A stretch of 64,000 nucleotides of DNA from Devosia rhodophyticola (GTDB lineage: Bacteria; Pseudomonadota; Alphaproteobacteria; Rhizobiales; Devosiaceae). Position 1 is the stretch's first letter, and every line of letters starts with the position of its first letter. The notes below the pieces were generated by a model. That model was not told where the DNA came from. It ran no database searches and saw only the letters and a list, made by a program, of their open reading frames with translations. Made by a program: the position numbers and the translations under genes. Location: positions 1,116,001 through 1,180,000 of the forward strand of contig NZ_CP118247.1 of NCBI RefSeq assembly GCF_028816475.1. The letters run 5' to 3'. Positions 49,636 to 58,952 of this stretch are shown here, piece by piece.

Positions 49636-50466
49636 ATGGCACGCAACGTCTCAACCCCCACCAAAGTCGGCTTCACTATCGCCGCCTGGGCCGTCGCCTT
49701 ACTACTATTCGCGCCGATCCTGTGGACCTTATTGACGGCATTCAAAACGGAGTCCGAGGCCATTGCCTCGAGCCCCACTTTCTTGCCGCAGAACTTCACA
49801 TTGGAAAATTTTGCCGCCGTGCAGGAACGCTCGGACTATTTCAAACATGCGTTCAATTCCATTGTGGTGTCGGTCGGCTCGACCCTTCTGGGGCTGATCA
49901 TCGGGGTTCCGGCTGCGTGGGCCATGGCCTTTGCGCCAACCAAGCGCACCAAGGATATCCTGATGTGGATGCTCTCCACCAAGATGATGCCGGCGGTCGG
50001 CGTCTTGATCCCGATCTATCTGATCTTTCGCGACCTGCGGCTGCTCGACACTGTGCACGGGCTCACCATCATCATGACGCTGATCAATCTGCCGATCATC
50101 ATCTGGATGCTCTACACCTATTTCAAGGAAATCCCGGTTGATATCCTTGAGGCTGCCCGCATGGATGGGGCCGAACTATGGAACGAAATCGTCCATGTGC
50201 TGGTGCCAATGGCCGTTCCAGGCATTGCCTCAACGCTGCTGCTCAATGTCATTCTGGCGTGGAACGAAGCGTTCTGGACCATCACCCTGACTTCGGGCCG
50301 CGCTGGTACATTGACGGCCTTCATCTCCTCATTCTCAAGCCCGCAGGGACTATTCCTGGCCAAGCTTTCGGCCGCATCCCTCCTGGCTATCGCCCCGATA
50401 CTTCTCTTGGGCTGGTTCAGCCAGAAACAACTCGTCCGTGGTCTCACCTTCGGCGCTGTAAAGTAA
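49636..50466 (+). CDS. smoG: Sorbitol/mannitol ABC transporter permease 2
   Basis: Inner-membrane permease of the MalG type, 276 residues with six helices. The EAA loop is [26 protein letters not shown], and the C-terminal [14 protein letters not shown] is typical. The ATG at 49636 has GGGAG ahead; a TTG at 49621 overlaps the smoF stop and is disregarded. SmoK follows 10 bases after the stop. Confidence 0.92.
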   Translation: MARNVSTPTKVGFTIAAWAVALLLFAPILWTLLTAFKTESEAIASSPTFLPQNFTLENFAAVQERSDYFKHAFNSIVVSVGSTLLGLIIGVPAAWAMAFAPTKRTKDILMWMLSTKMMPAVGVLIPIYLIFRDLRLLDTVHGLTIIMTLINLPIIIWMLYTYFKEIPVDILEAARMDGAELWNEIVHVLVPMAVPGIASTLLLNVILAWNEAFWTITLTSGRAGTLTAFISSFSSPQGLFLAKLSAASLLAIAPILLLGWFSQKQLVRGLTFGAVK

Positions 50467-50476
50467 GGACAGAAAA

Positions 50477-51481
50477 ATGGGTTCCATCTCACTCGAACAC
50501 GTCAAGAAGTCCTTCGGCGAAGTTCAGATCATTCCCGATATCACGCTTGATATCAAAGACGGCGAGTTCGTCGTCTTTGTCGGCCCCTCGGGGTGCGGTA
50601 AATCCACCCTGCTGCGCTTGATCGCAGGGCTGGAAGACACATCGGGCGGCACCATCCTGCTCGATGGCGAGGACATGACCAAGGCACCACCTGCCCGTCG
50701 CGGCCTGGCCATGGTGTTCCAGTCCTATGCGCTGTATCCGCATATGAGCGTGCGCGACAATATCGCTTTTCCGCTCAAGATGGCCAAAGCGCCCAAGGAA
50801 GTGATCGACCAGAAGGTCGAATACGCTGCACGAACGCTCAATCTTGGTTCCTATCTCGACCGCCGGCCGCGCGCCCTTTCGGGCGGCCAGCGCCAGCGTG
50901 TCGCCATCGGTCGCGCCATCGTGCGCGAACCCAAGGCATTTCTGTTTGACGAGCCTCTGTCTAATCTGGATGCTGCCTTGCGCGTCAACATGCGCCTTGA
51001 GATCACCGAATTGCACCAGCAACTCAAGACGACGATGATCTATGTCACCCATGATCAGGTCGAAGCCATGACCATGGCCGACCGGATCGTTGTGCTCAAC
51101 GCTGGCAATGTGGAGCAGTTCGGCAGCCCGCTTGAACTATATAAGAAACCTGCCAATCGCTTCGTTGCCGGCTTTATCGGATCGCCCAAGATGAATTTTG
51201 TCGATGGGCAGGAAGCGGCCAAGCACAACGCTCATTCCATCGGCGTGCGCCCTGAGCATTTCGCCCTTAACCGAACTGCCACCCCCGGGGTCTGGAAAGG
51301 CAAGGTCACCGTAGCCGAATTGCTGGGATCGGACACCTTCCTGCATGTTCAGGTCGAGGGCCTCGGGTTGATGACCATCCGTGCCGACGGCGATGAGACT
51401 TATACCCATGGCGATGATGTCTACTTGACCCCCGATGCCACGCGCATCTACAGGTTCGACGCGGCAGGAAAGGCTATTTAG
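50477..51481 (+). CDS. smoK: Sorbitol/mannitol ABC transporter ATP-binding protein
   Basis: ATPase of the MalK/UgpC class, 334 residues. Walker A is [11 protein letters not shown] (Lys42), the signature is [15 protein letters not shown], and Walker B is [13 protein letters not shown]. The C-terminal third is a TOBE-type domain with [11 protein letters not shown]. Position after the two permeases completes the transporter. Members of this class can energise several transporters, so it may also serve other systems. Confidence 0.94.
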   Translation: MGSISLEHVKKSFGEVQIIPDITLDIKDGEFVVFVGPSGCGKSTLLRLIAGLEDTSGGTILLDGEDMTKAPPARRGLAMVFQSYALYPHMSVRDNIAFPLKMAKAPKEVIDQKVEYAARTLNLGSYLDRRPRALSGGQRQRVAIGRAIVREPKAFLFDEPLSNLDAALRVNMRLEITELHQQLKTTMIYVTHDQVEAMTMADRIVVLNAGNVEQFGSPLELYKKPANRFVAGFIGSPKMNFVDGQEAAKHNAHSIGVRPEHFALNRTATPGVWKGKVTVAELLGSDTFLHVQVEGLGLMTIRADGDETYTHGDDVYLTPDATRIYRFDAAGKAI

Positions 51482-51556
51482 GCGGTCAATCATCGCGACC
51501 ACCTGCCAGGGCGGGTGCTCGCAATGGACACGCAATGCCACACCAGGGACAATCTT

Positions 51557-53035
51557 ATGAGCACGAAACTCTCAGCGAAAACCCTTGACGCCATTTCCGT
51601 GACTGCATCCGTGCCGGGATACCGCCGGGATGATTTGCGCGCAGGCATCGTGCATTTTGGCATTGGCAATTTTCATCGCGCCCATCAGGCGGTCTATCTC
51701 GACGATCTTTTTGCCACCGGGTCTGACCATGATTGGGCGCTGGTTGGTGCCGGTGTTCGCGACGCCGATGAGGCAATGCGTCAGAAGCTGATGGAGCAGG
51801 ACTGGCTGACAACCGTGGTTGAACGGGAGGCCGACACAAGTTCGGCCCGTGTCACCGGGGCGATGATCGACTACCTCAAGCCCGGCGAGTGTGCCGCGAT
51901 AATCGAGCGCCTCACCGATCCGGCTATTCGCATCGTATCACTGACCATTACCGAGGGTGGCTATTTTATCGATCCGGCCAGCCAGGAATTCGATCCAACC
52001 CACCCCGAGATTGCCTATGACGCTGCCCATATCGAGGCACCGCGCACGGCGTTCGGCCTGATCCTGGCAGGACTTTTGCACCGTCGTCAGGCGGGGATCG
52101 TGCCTTTTACCGTTATGAGCTGCGACAATATTCCGGGCAATGGCCATGTTACCCAAAATGCCGTTGTGGGGATGGCCCGGCTCATTGATCCAGTGCTTGC
52201 GGAGTGGGTCAACGCCAATGTTGCCTTTCCCAACGGCATGGTTGACCGCATTACCCCGGCGACCTCAGAACGCGAAAAGGCGTTATTGGCCGAAAATTTC
52301 GGCATCGACGACAATTGGCCGGTGTTCTGCGAGAGCTTCAAACAATGGGTTCTTGAAGACAATTTCCCAGCGGGCCGCCCGGCGCTCGAAAAGGTCGGCG
52401 TGCAGTTCGTTTCCGACGTCGCGCCCTACGAGCACATGAAAATCCGCATCCTCAACGGAGGCCACGCCACGATTGCCTACCCGGCAGCTTTGATGGATAT
52501 CCATTTCGTGCACGAGGCCATGGAAAACCAGCTTGTTGCCAATTTCCTGGCCACGGTCGAAAATGACGAGATCATTCCAGTCGTCCCTCCGGTTCCTGAT
52601 ACGGACCTCAACCAATATCTGGCCCTTTGCCAGCGTCGATTTGCCAATCCCACGATCGGCGACACGACCCGGCGCATTGCCCTGGATGGATCGAACCGGC
52701 AACCCAAATTTATCATTCCTTCGGCGCTGGATCGGGTCAAGGCCAACCAATCAGTGACCGGCCTGGCTCTGGTTTCAGCCCTGTGGTGCCGATACTGTTT
52801 TGGCACCACCGAAAGCGGTGCGGTAATCGAGCCGAACGATCCTAGTTGGGACCGTCTTACCACTCAGGCCAGGCGCGCCAAAAACGATCCAGTGGCGTGG
52901 CTCGCCATGACCGATATTTATGGCGAACTGGCGCACGATGTCTTTTTCGTCAGCGCTTTTAGCGATGCGTTGAGTGCGCTTTGGGCCGATGGGGCTGAAA
53001 AGACGCTTCAACGTTACCTTGAGGGTAACATGTGA
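51557..53035 (+). CDS. mtlK: Mannitol 2-dehydrogenase (polyol dehydrogenase family)
   Basis: NAD-dependent oxidation of D-mannitol to fructose; the family also takes arabinitol and sorbitol. The 492 residues begin the nucleotide fold at VHFGIGNFHRAHQAVYLDDL and carry SLTITEGGYF, PFTVMSCDNIPGNG and the catalytic KIRILNGGH with Lys295, Asn300 and His303. AGGGA stands ahead of the ATG at 51557; the longer frame from 51515 has no site. A separate sorbitol dehydrogenase (smoS), often found between smoK and mtlK, is missing here. Confidence 0.93.
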   Translation: MSTKLSAKTLDAISVTASVPGYRRDDLRAGIVHFGIGNFHRAHQAVYLDDLFATGSDHDWALVGAGVRDADEAMRQKLMEQDWLTTVVEREADTSSARVTGAMIDYLKPGECAAIIERLTDPAIRIVSLTITEGGYFIDPASQEFDPTHPEIAYDAAHIEAPRTAFGLILAGLLHRRQAGIVPFTVMSCDNIPGNGHVTQNAVVGMARLIDPVLAEWVNANVAFPNGMVDRITPATSEREKALLAENFGIDDNWPVFCESFKQWVLEDNFPAGRPALEKVGVQFVSDVAPYEHMKIRILNGGHATIAYPAALMDIHFVHEAMENQLVANFLATVENDEIIPVVPPVPDTDLNQYLALCQRRFANPTIGDTTRRIALDGSNRQPKFIIPSALDRVKANQSVTGLALVSALWCRYCFGTTESGAVIEPNDPSWDRLTTQARRAKNDPVAWLAMTDIYGELAHDVFFVSAFSDALSALWADGAEKTLQRYLEGNM

Positions 53036-53096
53036 GCACACATTTCCCTCGCATTTTCACCTGCCGTTCACGCCCATCCGGGTCGCGGACAGCGCC

Positions 53097-53765
53097 ATGA
53101 GCGCTGCTTTCGATCTGGTCATATTCGACTGTGATGGCGTCCTGGTCGATAGCGAACCGCTGGCCATGCGGGTCCTGTTGGCAGCCATCGCGGCGCAGGG
53201 GGCAACCGTAACGCTTGAAACCGCCTATTCAAATTATCTCGGCCGGTCGCTGGCCTCGATTTCGGCCAGCCTGCTCAACAGTCACGGGGCACCGCTGGGC
53301 GCCGCCGCGCTCGAGGCCATGCGGGGCGATCTTTATGCGCTCTATCGCCGAGAGTTGCGCGCCAATCGCGGGCTTCCCGAGGTATTGTCAGCGCTGGGTG
53401 CCCCGTTCTGCGTCGCCTCCTCCAGTACACTCGAGCGCATCCGCCTTAGCCTTGACCTGACCGGCTTGCTGCCCCGGTTCGAGCCCAATATTTTCTCGGC
53501 CAGCATGGTGGAAAACGGCAAACCCGCGCCGGACCTGTTTTTGCACGCAGCCGAAAAAATGGGAGCAGACCCAAAGCGTTGCGTCGTGATCGAGGATAGC
53601 CCGGCAGGCATCGCGGCGGCGAAAAGCGCGGGGATGAAAGCCTTTGCCTATTTGGGGGGCAGTCACATTGCACCCAGCGGATTGCGCCCCAAGGTTGAGG
53701 CCCTCAACCCCGATGTGATGTTCAGCGATATGCACGCCCTGCCCGATCTGGTAGGCTCGGTCTGA
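53097..53765 (+). CDS. HAD-superfamily phosphatase of the polyol operon
   Basis: Soluble hydrolase of 222 residues. Asp11 and Asp13 in IFDCDGVLVDSE are the catalytic pair, CVASSSTLERI is motif II, NGKPAPDLFLHAAEKMG is motif III and VIEDSPAGIAAAKSAGM is motif IV. The helical cap spans residues 20-80. The ATG at 53097 is taken because the family begins there; it is 61 bases after the mtlK stop. It may remove phosphate from a by-product sugar phosphate, but no substrate can be assigned. Confidence 0.85.
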   Translation: MSAAFDLVIFDCDGVLVDSEPLAMRVLLAAIAAQGATVTLETAYSNYLGRSLASISASLLNSHGAPLGAAALEAMRGDLYALYRRELRANRGLPEVLSALGAPFCVASSSTLERIRLSLDLTGLLPRFEPNIFSASMVENGKPAPDLFLHAAEKMGADPKRCVVIEDSPAGIAAAKSAGMKAFAYLGGSHIAPSGLRPKVEALNPDVMFSDMHALPDLVGSV

Positions 53766-53788
53766 ACCAAGAACGAGGCGTTGCAACC

Positions 53789-55468
53789 TTGACAAAAAGT
53801 CTCCTGGTCGCTGTGGACGTGGGCACGGGGAGCGCCCGGGCCGGTGTACTCACCCCCCAAGGCGCACTGCTTGGCCGGGCCGAACAACCCATCCTGATGA
53901 ACCGCAGCGACGCCAACCATGCCGAGCATGACAGCGAGCAAATCTGGCAGGCGGTCTGCGCAGCCGTCAGCGCGGCCATGACACTGGCTGCCGCCGATCC
54001 AAGCGAAATTGTCGGCATCAGCTTTGATGCGACCTGCTCATTGGTCGTTCGCGACGCCGGGGGGGCGCCGCTCAGCGTATCGCGTTCGGGCGAAACGCAA
54101 TGGGACACCATTGTCTGGCTGGATCATCGCGCCCTTGCAGAGGCCGAGCAATGCACGGGCACCGGGCATGAAGTACTCAATTATGTCGGTGGCGTCATGT
54201 CACCTGAGATGGAGGTGCCAAAGCTGATGTGGCTCAAGCGCCACCTGCCTGACACCTGGGAAAAGGCGGGATATTTCTTCGATCTTACCGATTTTCTCAC
54301 TTGGAAAGCTTCAGGCTCACTAGCGCGAAGCCAATGTACTCTCACCTGCAAATGGACCTATCTGGCCCATGAAAAGGCCGGATGGCGGCATGATTTTCTT
54401 GATGCCGTCGATCTTGCAGACATGCCTCAAAAGGGCCGATTGCCCGAGAGTGCCGCCGCGATAGGGCAGGACCTTGGGTCTCTCACCTCGGCAGCTGCCA
54501 CAGCGCTGGGGTTAACGCAACGCTGCCGGGTTGGTGCCGGACTCATTGACGCTCACGCGGGCGCGCTGGGTTCGCTGGGTGCCTTTGCCGGACAAAGTGC
54601 GAACATTCATCGGCATTTGGCACTGATTGCAGGGACATCCAGTTGCGTAATGGCGCTTTCGCCGGAAAGTCGGCCGACCGCCGGCCTCTGGGGTCCTTAT
54701 TTTGGGGCGGTGCTGCCCGATTGTTGGCTCAACGAGGCTGGCCAGTCGGCGACGGGCGCGCTGCTCGATCATATCCTGCGTTGGCACGGCGCTGGCGGCG
54801 AGCCAACACCGGCGCTACATGAACGGGTGGTGGCGCGAATAATGGAATTGCGTTCGGTCGAAGGGCGTAGGCTTGGTTCGCGCATCCATGTCCTGCCAGA
54901 CTTTCATGGCAATCGGTCCCCACTTGCCGATCCCAATGCCCTCGGCGTTATTTCCGGGCTGACGCTGGATAGTGATTTTGACAGCTTGTGTCGGCTGTAC
55001 TGGCGCACAGCGGTTTCAATTGTTCTGGGTGTCCGTCACATCCTGGAAGCGCTGAACCAAAAGGGCTATGCCATTGATACGCTTCATATAACGGGCGGGC
55101 ATACCCGCAACCCCCTTCTGATGGAGCTTTATGCAGATGCCACGGGTTGCACGGTAATCGAACCCGCGACGCCCGATGCTACCCTGCTTGGTGTGGGCAT
55201 GGTCGCTGCAACCGCCGCAGGGCTCTATCCCACCTTGAACGCTGCCGCCGCAGCGATGGCCCAAGGCGGTTTGACCCGCCCGCCAAATCCCGAAGCTCGA
55301 ACGCAGTTTGATTTTGATTATCGTATATTCACCCGGATGCTGGCGCACCGAAGCGAAATCGATGAGGCACAAGACAAGGCCATCACTCAAACCAAGGCTT
55401 TTGACGTTCATCTACAACGCAATTCGCAGCCCGTTGATGGGCCTCCCGGACCTGCACATCCACAATAG
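53789..55468 (+). CDS. FGGY-family carbohydrate kinase (ribulokinase-like)
   Basis: ATP-dependent sugar kinase of the FGGY family, 559 residues. The first domain starts VAVDVGTGSARAGVL and contains GISFDATCSLVV and TIVWLDHRA. The second contains LIAGTSSCVMALS, LNEAGQSATGALLDHIL and the ATP-binding ITGGHTRNPLLMELYADATGC. The sequence looks like the D-ribulokinase-type branch rather than a xylulokinase; that is from memory. The start codon is TTG (53789), with GAGG ahead. The last 30 residues extend past the usual end. With MtlK it may turn polyol-derived ketoses into phosphates. Confidence 0.85.
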   Translation: MTKSLLVAVDVGTGSARAGVLTPQGALLGRAEQPILMNRSDANHAEHDSEQIWQAVCAAVSAAMTLAAADPSEIVGISFDATCSLVVRDAGGAPLSVSRSGETQWDTIVWLDHRALAEAEQCTGTGHEVLNYVGGVMSPEMEVPKLMWLKRHLPDTWEKAGYFFDLTDFLTWKASGSLARSQCTLTCKWTYLAHEKAGWRHDFLDAVDLADMPQKGRLPESAAAIGQDLGSLTSAAATALGLTQRCRVGAGLIDAHAGALGSLGAFAGQSANIHRHLALIAGTSSCVMALSPESRPTAGLWGPYFGAVLPDCWLNEAGQSATGALLDHILRWHGAGGEPTPALHERVVARIMELRSVEGRRLGSRIHVLPDFHGNRSPLADPNALGVISGLTLDSDFDSLCRLYWRTAVSIVLGVRHILEALNQKGYAIDTLHITGGHTRNPLLMELYADATGCTVIEPATPDATLLGVGMVAATAAGLYPTLNAAAAAMAQGGLTRPPNPEARTQFDFDYRIFTRMLAHRSEIDEAQDKAITQTKAFDVHLQRNSQPVDGPPGPAHPQ

Positions 55469-55649
55469 GATACGGCGCTGGGTGCATCGTGCACGCGCCA
55501 TGTTGCCCACTTGGATGCAGATTTTGGTCGCTAATTTCGATTGACCATTTGGGTCCAGCCAGAACCATTTTGGAATTTGTGTCGCAAAAACACACCTCGA
55601 GAATGGGTTGCAGGTTGTCAAACTGACCAATTATGCTTATTCAGTCATT

Positions 55650-56339
55650 ATGACTTGGACACGCGAAATGACCAACGCCCTGCTGCGCAGGTTCATGATC
55701 GAGGATGACAAGGTTGATGCCAGGGAGCGCAAGCGACGAACGATCCTCGTCGCCGCCGCGAAACTGTTCGTGCGCTTTGGCTATCGCAAGACCAGTATTG
55801 ACGATGTGGCACGGGACGCCAACGTCGCAAAGGGTACGATCTACCTGTATTTTGCGACAAAGCCCGAGCTTCTCCTACATACCGTTGTTGCGGAAAAGGC
55901 GCCTCTTGTCGCGACCTTTCTCGATGTCATGGAAGTTGCCGAACCGCGCGAACGCCTCTGGCGATACCTCTTTGAGACGGCGCGGGCATTTCCCCGGATG
56001 CCATTGACCACACAATTCACAGTGCCGGGCAATGATCTGGAACCGGCAGTGGCCGAACTCGGTCCGGACATCGCTGCTGCCCTTACCGAACATCGTACTG
56101 AGGCACTTGTGCACCTGGTAAGACCGTTCGCTGCTCGCGATTATGCCGGGCAACAGGACATTAAGGCCCGCGCCGCCGCCCTGCTTGGACTGATCTATGC
56201 GATGCCCGCCGCTCTGGAAAAGTCGATGGCTATTGGCCTCAGTGCCGACCGTGCGGCAGAGGTCTACGCCGATATGCTGGTCGGCGGATTTGCAGCAGAA
56301 CCCTCATCAGCCGCCAAGATTACGCGCGGGCGAGCATAA
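55650..56339 (+). CDS. TetR-family transcription regulator
   Basis: Regulator likely controlling the phosphotransferase gene that starts 42 bases after its stop. The N-terminal helix-turn-helix is RRTILVAAAKLFVRFGYRKTSIDDVARDANVAKGTIYLYFATKPEL, near residues 30-75. The ligand-binding domain has no close family that I recognise. The start is uncertain: ATG at 55650, 55668 and 55695 are all in frame, and the last has an AGG 5 bases ahead. The 181 bp before the gene contain no other reading frame of note. Confidence 0.83.
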   Translation: MTWTREMTNALLRRFMIEDDKVDARERKRRTILVAAAKLFVRFGYRKTSIDDVARDANVAKGTIYLYFATKPELLLHTVVAEKAPLVATFLDVMEVAEPRERLWRYLFETARAFPRMPLTTQFTVPGNDLEPAVAELGPDIAAALTEHRTEALVHLVRPFAARDYAGQQDIKARAAALLGLIYAMPAALEKSMAIGLSADRAAEVYADMLVGGFAAEPSSAAKITRGRA

Positions 56340-56381
56340 GATCACCCGCGCCGGGTCAGACCAGAATTCAAAAGGTGAAAC

Positions 56382-58952
56382 ATGACAACGCTCATCTACG
56401 CGTTCGATGCCAGCGAAACGCCGACGCTGTCCGATGTCGGCGGCAAGGCACTGAGCCTGATCAGCACGACCGCAGCCGGTCTGCCAGTTCCCGCAGGATT
56501 CGCGCTGAGCGTAGCGTTCTTCGGGCCTTGGACGAAGGCAGTCAAACAAACTCCACAATGGTCGGCGCTCCTCAAAGCGCCAACCAAGAAGAATTGCGAT
56601 CTGGTCAAGGGTCTGGCGTCGAAAATGGTCCTGACCGACGATCAGCGCGCGGCGCTTGAAACCCATCTCGATCAGATTGACGGCACGGGACCGTTTGCCG
56701 TGCGTTCATCCTCGCCAGAAGAAGACCTGTCCGGCACCAGTTTTGCCGGCATGTACGAGACATTTCTCGGCACAACCCGCGCAATGCTTGAAGGTGCGAT
56801 CGCCAATGCCTTCAGCTCAATGTTTGATACGCGCGTCATGGAATACAAAGCGCAGCACAGACTTGCGCTCGAAGGTGCCAACATCAGCATTATCGTGCAG
56901 CGCCAAATTGCCAGTGACGTCAGCGGCGTGGCGTTTTCGCTCAATCCCATGAACAATTGCTTTGATGAAGCCGTCATTGACGCCAGTTTTGGTCTGGGTG
57001 AGGCGATCGTCTCCGGGATTGTCACACCCGACAATTACATCGTTGAGAAAGTCACGATGGAAGTGCTGGAAAAGCGGGTTTCGGAAAAATCTCTTGCCCT
57101 GCAACTGAACCCGGATGGTGGCATCTCGCAAACGGTTCCTCTGCAGCCGAAAGCGCAGGCGTTGACCGAAACGCAAATCCTCGAACTCACAGAACTGATC
57201 AAAGCGACCGAAGACCACTATGGTTTTCCGGTCGATATTGAATGGGCCTATGAGAGCGGCACGCTGTACCTGTTGCAGGCGCGCCCGATCACAACATTCT
57301 TCCCGCTGTTCCCCGAACTGATCACCGCGCCCGACGAACGCAAGAAGCTCTACATGGACATCATGCCGCTGTCCCAAGGGTTTAGCGACAATCTGTCAAT
57401 CCTGGGCGGCGAAGTCTGGGATATCGTTCTGGACAAGCTGAAGATGGGGGCGGTTCCCCTGGGTGAGGACGGATACATTGTTGGCCTCCACGGGCGTCAG
57501 TACTTCCAGCTCAACAATGTATTCAAGGGGCTGGGGAAGCGCGGCATGCAGATGGCCTCGTCCCTCGATAATGCATTCGAGGGCCGGGAAGACGAAATAT
57601 TCAAAGAGTATATCAGCGCGGAAATGACGCCTCTGATGAAGAAAGGGCGGCGGGCCCAAATCGCCATGTTGCTCACGCTGGGGCCGGGCATGGTTGGTAG
57701 CTTCTTCAACCCGGAAAAGGCCGCAAAGACCGTTGAAACCGCGGTCGACAACCTTCTGACCTTTTTCAAGGGCATGAAAAACGACCGGCCATTTGACGAA
57801 GTGGTGGAGTCTGCATTTGTCGCGTTTGACGAGAACTTCAAAGGGATGGTCGGCTTCATCGCCGGGGTTCTTGCCGAGGGTGGGTTGAAGAAAATCTTGA
57901 AAGGTACCGAAGCAGAGGCGTTGACCCAAGCCATAATGATGGATGTGCCGTCGAACCCCTCCAGCGCCATGGGGCACGAGATGCTGGCCCTCGCCAGCGC
58001 TCGAGAAATACGCAAAACCGAAGATGCCGCGATCTTCGAGGACAGGATCACCAACCGGACTTACTCGCCAGAGTTCATGGCGGCGTTCGACGACTACCTG
58101 TATAAATTTGGCGACCGTGGATTCAAAGAAATCGACGTGGCATCGCCTCGAGTGAGCGAGCGGCTTGGCGAGTTCTTCGTCCAACTCAAGGCGTTCAATC
58201 TGGACGACAATCAGATGATGAAAGTCGCGGCCCGCAAGCACGAAGCGATTGAGAAAATGCGTGTTGTCGCGCGCGAAAGGGGCAAGCTGAAAAAGTTCGA
58301 CAAATCCTTGCGTACTATTGAACTGTTGTTCGGCCATCGCGAGACCCCCAAATATATGGTGGTGGTGATGAACGGGTGCCTGCATCGTTTGGCCCTCGAA
58401 ATAGCTGATGGGTTTGTGGCGCAGGGGCGGCTTGAAAACCGCAACCAGATATTTGATTTGACGATTGAGCAGGTCAGCCAGGCGCAGAAAAACGCGGGAT
58501 TAGACCTTTTGCCGCTTGTAGCGGCGAACACCGAGCCGCAGAAATTGTACGAAGGCGTAAAGGACTTCCCCGTCTTCATCGACAGCCGCGGCAAGATTTT
58601 CCGTAAGCAATTGGTGGCAGGTGATGGCGATCTGGCCGGCATGGCGGTGTCAAACGGCACCTATACCGGCCGCGCCAGGGTGCTTTTGAGCCCCTATGAA
58701 AAACCGCTGCTTCCCGGCGAAATCCTGGTCACAGTGGCGACCGAGCCGTCATGGACACCGATCTTTGTCAATGCCTCGGCGGTAGTTCTGGAAGTGGGCG
58801 GGGGCCTTCAGCACGGCGCCATCATTGCCCGCGAATATGGCCTGCCCTGCGTCAGTGGCTTGCCCGGCGTGACCAAGATCATCAAGGACGGCGATTTGCT
58901 CGAAGTCGACGGCACCAACGGCATCGTCAAATTTCTTGAAAAAGCCGTATGA
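56382..58952 (+). CDS. PEP synthase-like phosphotransferase of rifampicin-phosphotransferase architecture, substrate unknown
   Basis: The 856-residue protein has three parts in the order seen in rifampicin phosphotransferase (Rph). Residues 1 to about 310 form the ATP-grasp domain, with SDVGGKALSLI, PFAVRSSSPEEDLSGTSFAGMYET and LLQARPITTFFP. Residues 320 to 750 form a helical middle domain, where Rph binds its drug; this part shows no sequence I can match. Residues 765 to 856 form the swivelling phosphohistidine domain, with His811 in GGGLQHGAIIAREYGLPCVSG. Length is close to Rph (about 867). The TetR gene just upstream suggests an inducible small-molecule target. It could instead be another phosphotransferase of this superfamily. 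Confidence 0.75.
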   Translation: MTTLIYAFDASETPTLSDVGGKALSLISTTAAGLPVPAGFALSVAFFGPWTKAVKQTPQWSALLKAPTKKNCDLVKGLASKMVLTDDQRAALETHLDQIDGTGPFAVRSSSPEEDLSGTSFAGMYETFLGTTRAMLEGAIANAFSSMFDTRVMEYKAQHRLALEGANISIIVQRQIASDVSGVAFSLNPMNNCFDEAVIDASFGLGEAIVSGIVTPDNYIVEKVTMEVLEKRVSEKSLALQLNPDGGISQTVPLQPKAQALTETQILELTELIKATEDHYGFPVDIEWAYESGTLYLLQARPITTFFPLFPELITAPDERKKLYMDIMPLSQGFSDNLSILGGEVWDIVLDKLKMGAVPLGEDGYIVGLHGRQYFQLNNVFKGLGKRGMQMASSLDNAFEGREDEIFKEYISAEMTPLMKKGRRAQIAMLLTLGPGMVGSFFNPEKAAKTVETAVDNLLTFFKGMKNDRPFDEVVESAFVAFDENFKGMVGFIAGVLAEGGLKKILKGTEAEALTQAIMMDVPSNPSSAMGHEMLALASAREIRKTEDAAIFEDRITNRTYSPEFMAAFDDYLYKFGDRGFKEIDVASPRVSERLGEFFVQLKAFNLDDNQMMKVAARKHEAIEKMRVVARERGKLKKFDKSLRTIELLFGHRETPKYMVVVMNGCLHRLALEIADGFVAQGRLENRNQIFDLTIEQVSQAQKNAGLDLLPLVAANTEPQKLYEGVKDFPVFIDSRGKIFRKQLVAGDGDLAGMAVSNGTYTGRARVLLSPYEKPLLPGEILVTVATEPSWTPIFVNASAVVLEVGGGLQHGAIIAREYGLPCVSGLPGVTKIIKDGDLLEVDGTNGIVKFLEKAV

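Noticed and set aside
57396..58385. Open frame of 329 codons on the minus strand
   Set aside because: It is antisense to the phosphotransferase gene and looks like low-complexity shadow sequence.
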